Positions 6,241 through 14,800 of a stretch of 39,544 nucleotides of DNA are shown one piece after another (the stretch's first letter is position 1; every line of letters begins with the position of its first letter). The stretch is from NCBI GenBank assembly GCA_003170135.1, contig PMZR01000097.1, forward strand, positions 20,624 through 60,167, given 5' to 3'. The translations under genes were made by a program, and so were the position numbers. The DNA is from Acidobacteriota bacterium. GTDB taxonomy: Bacteria; Acidobacteriota; Vicinamibacteria; Vicinamibacterales; Fen-181. Under the pieces are notes generated by a model that saw only the letters and a program-made list of their open reading frames with translations, did no database searches and was not told the DNA's origin.

Positions 6241-7170
6241 TTACGGTTTGGCCGCGACCAACCGCCCGACGAGCGCCAGCAGCACGACCACGGCTGCCAC
6301 GAGCGCCGACCAGAAGATGATCCCGGCTGGCAGCGCGTTCGTCGTGGTTCGCGGTTCCGGGCCCGGGACGACCTCCTGGGCCGGCGAGGTCACCAGCCAG
6401 CGCGCGGCGAGCACCAGGTCGTAGCGCGCCGGTTCCAGTTCGCGATTGCCGTAGACCAGTTGCAGCGGCACATTGGCAGGCCGGACGAACCGCACGCGAT
6501 AGCCCGGCAGGAGCAGCGTCGGCACGCCGATCGGCAACGGCGCGTTATCACCTTCCTGGACGATCAGACGCAGCGTTGTCGATTGGAGCGACTCGATCGT
6601 GAACGTCAGCGGCGACGCGTCGGTGTCCGGCATCGCGTGCTGCCAGGTGGCGACGCCGAGCGTGTCCGGTGCCTTGTCGGCCGGGCCCGGGTCGGCTTGC
6701 AGGATGAGGGTGCGCGTGAACATGCGCGCCGTTGTCGTCAGCACGAGTTGCGCGGGCGGCAGCTTCGGATAGGGCAGTCGGATGACGTATCGGCTGACCG
6801 TGCCGCGCGCGCGCTCGCCGCCTGCGGAGGCCCCGGGCGGCGAGGTGTCCCTCTCGAGGTGGGACAACCGGATGGCAAGCGGCTCGTTCATCTTCGCGAT
6901 GAGATACGGGACCTGCCGTCCGTCGCCGGCCACGATCCGCAGATCGGCGAACTGGCTCCTGCAGTGCGCCAGCGCGGCGGCATCGAGCCGCAGCTCCGCG
7001 ATGCCGGCCGCACCGGCGGGGATGTCGCGCCGGTAGGCGAACGCGCCGACGTCAACCGGCGCGCCGTAGTGAAAGTCCGGCCCAGCGGGCGACTGCGCAC
7101 CGGTGCCGACGACCATCACGCAGAGCGCCGCGGCGGCGACGGCCCGGCTCGTCCTACCTGACTCGCTCAT
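6241..7170 (-). CDS. DUF3999-family membrane-anchored protein
   Basis: A 309-aa protein. The ATG at 7170 (MSESGRTS) is preferred because GGAG lies 6 nt upstream; another in-frame ATG at 7176 abuts the GGAG. It has an N-terminal signal segment (AVAAAALCVMVVGTGAQS), a long beta-rich extracytoplasmic region (FAYRRDIPAGAAGIAELRLD, then LRIVAGDGRQVPYLI, typical of DUF3999), and one C-terminal membrane helix (IIFWSALVAAVVVLLALVGRLV). Its start overlaps the end of the DUF2339 gene by 17 nt, so the two are translationally coupled. DUF3999 genes commonly sit beside DUF2339 genes; the function is not known, and a role in the cell envelope is only a guess from topology. Confidence 0.82.
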   Translation of the reverse strand: MSESGRTSRAVAAAALCVMVVGTGAQSPAGPDFHYGAPVDVGAFAYRRDIPAGAAGIAELRLDAAALAHCRSQFADLRIVAGDGRQVPYLIAKMNEPLAIRLSHLERDTSPPGASAGGERARGTVSRYVIRLPYPKLPPAQLVLTTTARMFTRTLILQADPGPADKAPDTLGVATWQHAMPDTDASPLTFTIESLQSTTLRLIVQEGDNAPLPIGVPTLLLPGYRVRFVRPANVPLQLVYGNRELEPARYDLVLAARWLVTSPAQEVVPGPEPRTTTNALPAGIIFWSALVAAVVVLLALVGRLVAAKP

Positions 7171-10100
7171 GCACATCTCCGGGATGCGGGCGGAGCACGA
7201 ACCTCTGCAGCACGACGGCGACCAGCGCGAGGCAGATGGCGAGTCCCACGAACGACGCGACGCGGTAGAGCCCGCCGAGGCGTGCCACGTCGTGGAGAAA
7301 TCCCTTGATGACGGTCACGACCAGCAGCGCGAGCGCCGCGAACCGCGCCGCGCGCGTGTGGAAGACGATGCCGGCCACGAGCAGGGCGACGGCGAACACT
7401 CCCCAGCCGAGCGTGTAGGCCATGTCCTGCGCGAGCGTCGCGCCCAGGTTGAACGTGATGCTGGGGCCGACCGAATAGAAATCGGCGATCTCGATGTTGA
7501 GGAGCAGGAAGAGGAGCACGGTGCCGCCCGATGCCACGAGCGCGCGCACGCGCGGAAAGCCGGACGCGCCAGGCACCAACGTGTCGTCGGTTATCTGGAC
7601 CAGCCGGCCGGCGGTGAGCAGCGCGGCAGCAGACACGAGATACGTGTAGAGGTACCAGTTCCAGATGCGGTACGCGCCGCGCGGCTCATACACGAGCACC
7701 GCCGGATTGAGGGCCAGGCGCACGAACACGGCGGCGAGCAGGCCGGTGGCGGCGAGCAACAGGCCACGGTGCGGGATCTTGCGATAGAGCCACGCGAGCG
7801 CGGTCCCCTCGAGCGCCCAGCCGATCGTGATCCACTCCTTGTCGAGCTGCAGCGGGATGGCAACCGTGATGAAAGCCAGCGCCGCGCCGGCGACGAGCGC
7901 GAGGCGGCCCGTGGCGCGCGCCCCCGGCGCTTCGAGTCGCAGCAGGTTGACGAGCAGCAGCGCCATCAGCAGCGCCTGGCACACCGGAAGGATGCCAATC
8001 ACGTCGCCGAAGCCTCCCGCGGTGAGGCTGTGCCGGGCGGCGAAGAAGAAGACCGCGCTGGCCACCACGGCGGCCAGGTACGGCCCCATCGCCCCGCCGG
8101 CTCGGCGTCCGAGGAGCAACGGATACAGGAGAAAGACCGCGTAGCTTCCGCCGGAGAGCAGCAGCAGCGGAAGCCAGAAAGCCGGCTCGGCATGCGCCGC
8201 CTGCCAGACGGCGAGCGTGAGCGCGATCGGGACAGTCGCACCCACGGCGAGCATGTGCCAGCGCCGCAGAGCGGCCACGCCACACAGGCCAGCGAGAAAC
8301 ACGATCTGCGCGACCGTCAGGAACACGACGCTCGGCGCACCGTTTCTTGGTGCGGCCGCGAACATCAAGACGACGAGCGCCGCCAGCAGCGCGAGCGCGG
8401 CGCCCGCGTCGAGCCGCGTGACGAAGTCCGCCGCGGCGTCTGTGCGGCGGCCCAGCCGCATCCATGCGCCCGCGAGCGACGCCAGGACGCCCGCTGCCAC
8501 GATCGCGACCGCCGGCCACGGTTCCGCGGTGGCGTGCGACAGCCAGGCGACGAGCACGAGCGCCGAGGCGACGATGGCCGAGAGGTGCAGGTCGGCGCGC
8601 CGCAGGTAGAGCGTGCTCGCCCCGATGGCGAGATCGAGGACGAGCAGCGTCCCGAGCATCGGCCACGGCGGAATCGAGAGCGCCGGTTGGCCCGCGACGA
8701 ACAGCAGGAACAGGTGGCCCACCAGGCCGAGATACGCGCCGTTCTGGACGGCTGCATCGTCCTGGCTGCCGCGTCTCGCGTTCCAGAGGTGCCCGCCCAG
8801 CGTCAGCATCGCGAAGCCGGCGACTACCAGCAGACCAGGCCCCGCCACGCTGCCGGCGCTCGCCCGCGCCCACCAGGCGCAGATGACGAGCCACGAGACG
8901 ACGCTCGAGACGAGCGAGAGCACCGGTCGCCGGATCGCCACGCCCTCGACGAACATCGCGACGTTGAGGATCGCCAGCAGCAGCGCCAGGCCCCACAACG
9001 CGCTGTCGGTCGCCAGGAAGCCGGCGGGGAAGAACAGCAGCGCCAGGCTCACGAGCAGGATCACCGCCCCCGCGCCCTGCGGCTGCAGCGGTCGATCGAG
9101 CCGGCGCGCCAGCACGGGCACGCCGATGTAGAAGAGCGCGAAGACCAGGTAGACGGCCAGACCCGGCAGCAGACGTTCGCTCGTCAGGAAGCGACCCGAC
9201 CAGACGGCTTCCGCGACCAGCGCGAAGAAGGCCGCGATGAAGTGGACACCACCCTGCCCGGGCGCAGGTGCAACCAGCGTGTACGCCGATGCGGCGCCGA
9301 GCAGCACGAACAGCACGGCGAAGACCAGCGCCGGCGAAGCGGTGGCAGGTTCGAGCGCAACGAGCAGCGGAAACGTGAAGAACAGCGTGGACCCGGCATA
9401 GGCGGCGCCGCGCCCCAGTGTCCCGAACGGACGGCCCCATGCGCGTGTGACGAGCGGCGATGCGAGGTAGAAGGTGACGAACAACGCGATGAAGCCGAGG
9501 ACGGCCGGCCACGCGGCGCTTTGATACGACACGGCCAGGTAGTACAGAAAGATGATGTTGGTGGAGAAGCCGCCGGCGCCGTGGAGCAGTTCTCCGCCGG
9601 CGCGGCGCGCGACCGCCACGACGAAGAGGCCCACGTCGACGCAGAACAGGAATCCGAAGAGCAGGCCCGGGTGCGCGCCGTAGATCGGCACGCTCGCCAT
9701 GTAGGCGGCAAACAGCAGCGGCAGGAGCGCGCTTGCGTTCGCCGTGAGGGTGAACGTCCGTCCGGACGCTTCGTCTGCCGCAGGCCGCCCGATCGCGAGC
9801 GCGATGAAACCGAGAATCGGAAAGACCAGGAAGATCGCCGCGGCCAGCGGCAGCTTCGCCTCGGTCAGAAACGTTCCCACCCAGGTCCATTGATAGAGCG
9901 TCGTCAGGACCAGGCTCACAGCCGTGAGCAGCGCCCATCGCTTGCGATACGCGACAAACGCCAGGCCGGCGTTCAGCACCAGCAGGTAGCCGAACAGGCC
10001 GATCGGATTGTCCTGGCCCGTCGAGAGCAGCGCCGGCGTCAGGAACCCGCCGATGAGGCCGAGGACCGCGATAAACAGTGAGTCGCGCCGGATCGACAGG

Positions 10101-10804
10101 AGCACCGCGACGGCGGTGACCAGGATCAGGAACCCGAAGGCGGCGCCGATGCCAATCAGGTGCCAGAGCGCGAAGGCGGCGAAAAACGTCGAGAACAGGA
10201 TGACGATGCCGGACGCGTCGAGGGCATTCGCGGTGACCGGGTAACTGCGTGCGACCTTCATCTCGCACCCGACGAGCAGGCCGAGGCCGACAAGAATTCC
10301 GATCGCCATGCGGATGGGCGGCTGCAGCCAGCCGGCCTGGATCGCCAGTGTGAGGAAGAAGACGACGGCGAGCGCCAGGGCGATGGCCGCGATCCACGAA
10401 AACAGCTTCACGCCGACCAGGTTCTCCCAGTCGAAGGCGGGCCGGGGGACCGGTGGGACGGGCGGGGCCCACCCGGCAGGTAGTGCCGGCGGTGGGGCGG
10501 GCCGCGGTGGCGTTGCCGAGGGCGCGGGCGTCAGGGATGGCGCTGGAGTTACGGTTCGTGCGGGCGTTGCGGGTGGCGCCGCTGCGGGTGGTGTGGGGAT
10601 TACGGGTCGCGCGGCCGGCTCGGGCACCTGGCCGTCTTCGACCCGGAACCGCTGGACCTCGCGCGTGAGAACGTCGAGGTGCCGTTCCAGCCGCTGCAGG
10701 GTCCGCGAGCGCTCCGCGGCCGCCTTTTCCACGTCGAGCACGCGGGTGAGGGCGATGAGCCCGACGACGAGCGCGCAGAACGCGACCAGGGCGAGCAGCA
10801 GCAC
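7154..10804 (-). CDS. DUF2339-family polytopic membrane protein
   Basis: A 1216-aa protein. I place the start at the GTG at 10804, residue 22 of the longest frame, because a GGAGG ribosome site lies 7 nt upstream; the TTG at 10867 has none. The N-terminal helix (LLLALVAFCALVVGLIAL) is followed by a coiled coil (VEKAAAERSRTLQRLERHL), then a linker very rich in Pro and Ala, then FDWENLVGVKLFSWIAAIAL, the usual entry to the DUF2339 region. After that come more than 25 hydrophobic segments up to the C-terminus. The length of 900-1250 aa and the architecture fit the family, whose role is unknown. It is followed by the coupled DUF3999 gene. Confidence 0.88.
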   Translation of the reverse strand: MLLLALVAFCALVVGLIALTRVLDVEKAAAERSRTLQRLERHLDVLTREVQRFRVEDGQVPEPAARPVIPTPPAAAPPATPARTVTPAPSLTPAPSATPPRPAPPPALPAGWAPPVPPVPRPAFDWENLVGVKLFSWIAAIALALAVVFFLTLAIQAGWLQPPIRMAIGILVGLGLLVGCEMKVARSYPVTANALDASGIVILFSTFFAAFALWHLIGIGAAFGFLILVTAVAVLLSIRRDSLFIAVLGLIGGFLTPALLSTGQDNPIGLFGYLLVLNAGLAFVAYRKRWALLTAVSLVLTTLYQWTWVGTFLTEAKLPLAAAIFLVFPILGFIALAIGRPAADEASGRTFTLTANASALLPLLFAAYMASVPIYGAHPGLLFGFLFCVDVGLFVVAVARRAGGELLHGAGGFSTNIIFLYYLAVSYQSAAWPAVLGFIALFVTFYLASPLVTRAWGRPFGTLGRGAAYAGSTLFFTFPLLVALEPATASPALVFAVLFVLLGAASAYTLVAPAPGQGGVHFIAAFFALVAEAVWSGRFLTSERLLPGLAVYLVFALFYIGVPVLARRLDRPLQPQGAGAVILLVSLALLFFPAGFLATDSALWGLALLLAILNVAMFVEGVAIRRPVLSLVSSVVSWLVICAWWARASAGSVAGPGLLVVAGFAMLTLGGHLWNARRGSQDDAAVQNGAYLGLVGHLFLLFVAGQPALSIPPWPMLGTLLVLDLAIGASTLYLRRADLHLSAIVASALVLVAWLSHATAEPWPAVAIVAAGVLASLAGAWMRLGRRTDAAADFVTRLDAGAALALLAALVVLMFAAAPRNGAPSVVFLTVAQIVFLAGLCGVAALRRWHMLAVGATVPIALTLAVWQAAHAEPAFWLPLLLLSGGSYAVFLLYPLLLGRRAGGAMGPYLAAVVASAVFFFAARHSLTAGGFGDVIGILPVCQALLMALLLVNLLRLEAPGARATGRLALVAGAALAFITVAIPLQLDKEWITIGWALEGTALAWLYRKIPHRGLLLAATGLLAAVFVRLALNPAVLVYEPRGAYRIWNWYLYTYLVSAAALLTAGRLVQITDDTLVPGASGFPRVRALVASGGTVLLFLLLNIEIADFYSVGPSITFNLGATLAQDMAYTLGWGVFAVALLVAGIVFHTRAARFAALALLVVTVIKGFLHDVARLGGLYRVASFVGLAICLALVAVVLQRFVLRPHPGDVHERVR

Positions 10805-10867
10805 GTCGAATCCTCCAGGCGGCCGTTGTTCGCTCGCAACCTTACTCCTTGCCCCGCGCTCAATCAA

Positions 10868-10972
10868 TTAGTCGATCGACAGTCCGCCGTCGAGCAGATA
10901 TTCGTCATCCCCGGCGCTGACGACAGTCTCGGGCCGGTCCGGCAGTTGAAACGTCACCCGATAGACAGCCAC
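10868..10972 (-). pseudogene. Remnant of a plant-type [2Fe-2S] ferredoxin (N-terminal third only)
   Basis: From the GTG at 10972 the minus strand reads 34 codons and a TAA: VAVYRVTFQLPDRPETVVSA then GDDEYLLDGG. This matches the N-terminus of plant/cyanobacterial-type ferredoxins, which run YKVTL..PDG...I.V..DEYILDAAE before the cluster-binding cysteines. The frame stops just before the region where the four Cys would lie, and no CxxxxC segment follows in another frame. No ribosome site precedes the GTG. I read it as a 3'-truncated remnant left of the DUF2339 gene; chance resemblance over 30 residues cannot be excluded. Confidence 0.45.
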
Positions 10973-11100
10973 AGGGCATCATCGCATGCCGCCGCGGGCG
11001 GTCGCCTCATGTCGCGGTCGTTGCGGCGACCGGCGGCGGGCTGGCTGCCAGCCCGGCCGTTCGGCGGATCCAAGTTTGCGATGCGCTTCCGCCACCACCC

Positions 11101-11556
11101 ATGCGTGCACCGCGCCTGCGCCGGCACTTTCAGCAACTCGATCTCTCGCGGCGCGTCGCGATCCGTGCCCTGGTCGCGTTTCTCACGACATTCGCATTTC
11201 TGCGCGCGCTGACCGCGGTCATCCACTTCCAGCTGCTGCCGATCCACAACATCGTCACGCAAAGCGGCCTGCACATCCATCATCTGTTCTGGGGCATCCT
11301 GCTGCTCATGGTCACCGGCTTCGCCGCGCTCGCCACCCGCAACCCGGCGTGGCACCTGCGCATCGCCGTCGTGTTCGGCTGCGCGATGGCGCTCACGCTG
11401 GACGAATTCGCGCTGTGGCTTCGGCTCGCGGATGTCTACTGGAGCCCGGAAGGCTGGGAGAGCGTCAAGGCCGCGGCCGTGGCCGTGGCCATCCTCGCGC
11501 TGTTCGCGCTCGGCGGCCCCTTCTGGAAGGCCGTGTGGCGCGACATGTCGAGGTGA
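11101..11556 (+). CDS. Small polytopic membrane protein, function unknown
   Basis: A 151-aa protein with about four membrane helices: VAIRALVAFLTTFAFLRAL, HHLFWGILLLMVTGFAAL, LRIAVVFGCAMALTLDEF and AAAVAVAILALFALGG. It has two striking conserved-looking patches: HIHHLFWGI at the start of helix 2 and LTLDEFALWLRLADVYW after helix 3. The histidines and acids at the membrane interface could bind a metal. Similar proteins, annotated only as integral membrane proteins, occur in other bacteria to my recollection. No strong ribosome site precedes the ATG, and no operon partner is evident. Confidence 0.72.
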   Translation: MRAPRLRRHFQQLDLSRRVAIRALVAFLTTFAFLRALTAVIHFQLLPIHNIVTQSGLHIHHLFWGILLLMVTGFAALATRNPAWHLRIAVVFGCAMALTLDEFALWLRLADVYWSPEGWESVKAAAVAVAILALFALGGPFWKAVWRDMSR

Positions 11557-11868
11557 CCCTCGCCCGCCAACTCGCCGCCGCTCGCCGCGTCCGGGCATCC
11601 CCCTTGCTGTGAAGCCTGACCGTAGCTTACGAAATCTCGGTTCTACGCCCATTCACGGCCTTGTTGTGTACGGCGGCGGCCGAGATTTTCGAATTGTGAA
11701 AGAAAGGCAGAACGTGAGAGTTCCCAAATCGGGAAATGGAGTTCCGCGGACCTGCCGTGTTTTACCAACGAGATCTGCCGTCACGCGTGCGGTGTCACGG
11801 CCGGAGCCGGACTGCTCATGACCGCACGCGGGCGCGCCGGGGCGCATTCGCACAAGGAGAATCGAACG
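11557..11868 (+). other. Long leader region before the giant secreted protein
   Basis: There are 312 nt with no convincing gene. The stretch 11690-11760 is less GC-rich than its surroundings. The element CTGCCGT occurs twice, at about 11753 and 11778. I could not fit it to a known riboswitch, including the cyclic-di-GMP class I consensus. A ribosome site (AGGAGA) precedes the ATG at 11869. Confidence 0.35.
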
Positions 11869-14800
11869 ATGGCTGTCGCTGGTGGTGGTACGCCCGATCA
11901 CGGGCGAGTGGTGCGTGGCCTTCTGACAGGTCGTCTCGCCCGAGGCGCGTGGACCGCGTTGTTGGTGGCCGTGTGGCTGATCTCGGCTCATGCGCAGGGA
12001 ACGTGGGTGACCGAGACGAGCCTGCCGAGCGCGATCCAGGAATTCTCGGTGGGAGTGCTGAACAACCTGGTGTACACCGTGGGAGGCAGCGTCAGCCAGG
12101 TACGATCGAACGCCCTGCAGGCGTTCAATCCCTCGACGCATGCATGGTCAACGGCCGCACCGTACCCGGGCACGGCGCTCGATCATATCGCCGTCACGGT
12201 CTGGAACGGCATCCTCTACAAGATCGGCGGTCTCAGCACGTGGCCGTCGCCCGCCGTGGCGACGGTGCAGAGCTACAACCCGTCCACCAACACCTGGACG
12301 GCCCTGGCGTCGCTGCCCGTCGCGCGCGGCGCCGCGGGCGCGGCGGCCATCAACGGCAAGATCTACGTCGCCGGCGGCCTCGAGGGGGGCGTGCCGGTGG
12401 CGGACTTCACGGTCTACGACATCGCCAGCAACACGTGGACGACGCTGACGAACATGCCGACGGCGCGCGACCACGTGTCGGCGGCGGCGGTCAACGGGAA
12501 GTTCTACGCCATCGGCGGGCACACGACGCCCGTGTGCGGCGTGACGACCGTCGAGATCTACGATCCATCCACGAGCACCTGGAGCACGGGCGCACCGATG
12601 CACAACGCGCGGGCGATCCCCGCCATCGGCCTCGTCAACGGGCACATCCAGGCGTTTGGCGGTGACGGCAATGCCGTCAACTGCGGCGTCACGGGCGCCG
12701 CGGAGGACTACGACCCGGTGGCCAACACCTGGACGCCGCTGCCCGACATGCCGACGCCGCGCCACGGCACCGGCGGCGCGACGATCAATACCAGCGTCTA
12801 CATTCCCGGGGGCGCGACCGCGAGCGGCGACGCCGCCACCACCGTCAACGAGCGCTTCGATTACATGGCGCAGACGCTGCCGGCCGGCTGGGCCGACCAG
12901 GACATCGGCGCCGTCGGCCTCGTCGGCGGCGCGAGCTTCTTCAACGGCGCCTTCACGGTCGAGGGCGAGGGCACCGACATCTGGAGTACCGCGGACTCGT
13001 TCCACTTTCTCTCGCAGCCGCTCAGTGGCGACGGCCAGATCGTCGCGCGCGTCGTGTCGGAGCGCGGGGCGAACGGGAACACTCTCGCCAAGGCGGGCGT
13101 GATGATCCGCAGCGCGCTGACCTCGGGTGCCCAGGACGTCATCCTCGACGTGAAGCTGGGCGGCGGCCTCGAGTTCATGTCGCGCGCCGCAAACGGCGGC
13201 ACCACGGCATTCATCGCGGGCGGCACCAGCACGGCACCGGTCTGGCTGAAACTGGTCCGCTCCGGGACCACGATCACCGGCTCCTCGTCGCCGGACGGCG
13301 TCACGTGGACGACGGTGGGGGCGACGTCCGTGGCGATGGCGGCCAGCGTCTCGGTCGGCCTCGCCGTCTGCAGTCACAGCGCCGGCTTCCTCAATACCTC
13401 CACGTTCGACAATGTCACGGTCACCGCCGGCGGCGGCGGTGGCGGCGGCGGCGGCATGTTGCCGACGCCGTGGGTGGACGACGATATCGGCTCGGTGGGC
13501 CCGGCCGGGAACGCCACGTTCGCGAGCGGCACCTTCACGGTGCAGGGCGCCGGCGCCGACATCTGGGGCACCGCCGACTCGTTCAACTACGTCAACGAGA
13601 GCGTCGGCGGCGACAGCCAGATCGTCGCCCGCGTGGTCACGGTGCAGAACACCAGCACGTTTGCGAAAGCCGGCGTGATGTACCGCGGCGACCTGACCGC
13701 CGGCGGCATGACGGTGCTTCTCGACGTCAAGCCCGGTGGCGGGCTCGAGTTCATGGCCCGCTCCTCGACGGGCGGCTCGATGGCGTTCATCGCCGGCCCC
13801 GCCGGGAGCGTGACGATCTGGCTGAAGCTGACGCGCACCGGGAACACGTTCTCCGCGTTCTCATCGCCGGACGGCGTCACCTGGACGGGTGTCGGCACGA
13901 CCACCGTCGCCATGTCGTCGAGCGCGTTCGTCGGCCTGGCCGTGTGCAGCCACACGACGAGCGCGCTGAACACGTCGACGTTCGATAACGTGACGGTGAC
14001 GGCCGGAACGACCGACCTGCCACCGGCCGTCTCGATCACGAGCCCGACAACCGGCTCGGTGTTCACGGCGCCGGCGAGCATCACGATCGCGGTGAACGCG
14101 ACCGACACCGATGCGACGCCGGTGGCCAAGGTGGACTTCTTCGCCAATAACGGCACCACGAACACGCTCATCGGCACCGACACCACCAGCCCCTACTCCT
14201 TCACGTGGACGGGCGTGGCTGCCGGCACCTACTCGCTGACGGTGGTGGCGACCGACACCGCGAACCTGGCGACGACCTCCGCGCCGGTGAGCATCACGGT
14301 CAGCGGATCGGGCGGCGGCGGAGGGCTGCCCACGCCGTGGATCGACGCGGACGTCGGGGGCGTCGGCCTGGCCGGCAGCGCCACGTTCAACGGCACGACG
14401 GGCACGTTCACCGTGAAGGGCGCGGGCGCCGACATCTGGAGCACCGCCGACTCGTTCAACTTCGTCTACCAGACGCTCAGCGGCAACGGCCAGATCACCG
14501 CGCGTGTCGTGACCGAGGCGAACACGAGCGTGAACGCGAAGGCCGGGGTGCAGATCCGCAGCTCGCTCAACGCGGGCGACCCCGAGGTGACGCTCGACCT
14601 GACGCCCGCCAACTCGACACCCGGCGGCGGCGGGATGGAAATGCTCGCCCGCACGGCGAGCGGAGGGGCGACGACCTTCGTCCAGGGCGAGGTCGCGGCC
14701 GCGCCGGTGTGGGTGAAGCTGGTGCGCAACGGGACCACGATCACCGGGTACGCCTCGACCGACGGCAACGCGTGGACGCTGGTGAACAGCGCGACGATTG

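Noticed and set aside
7103..10081. Plus-strand open frame of 992 codons
   Set aside because: It is the antisense of the DUF2339 gene. Its sequence is extremely rich in Arg, Glu, Gln and His without any domain, as expected for the opposite strand of GC-rich coding DNA.
11557..11868. Leader considered as a cyclic-di-GMP or other known riboswitch
   Set aside because: I could not place the conserved core motifs; only two CTGCCGT repeats are visible.
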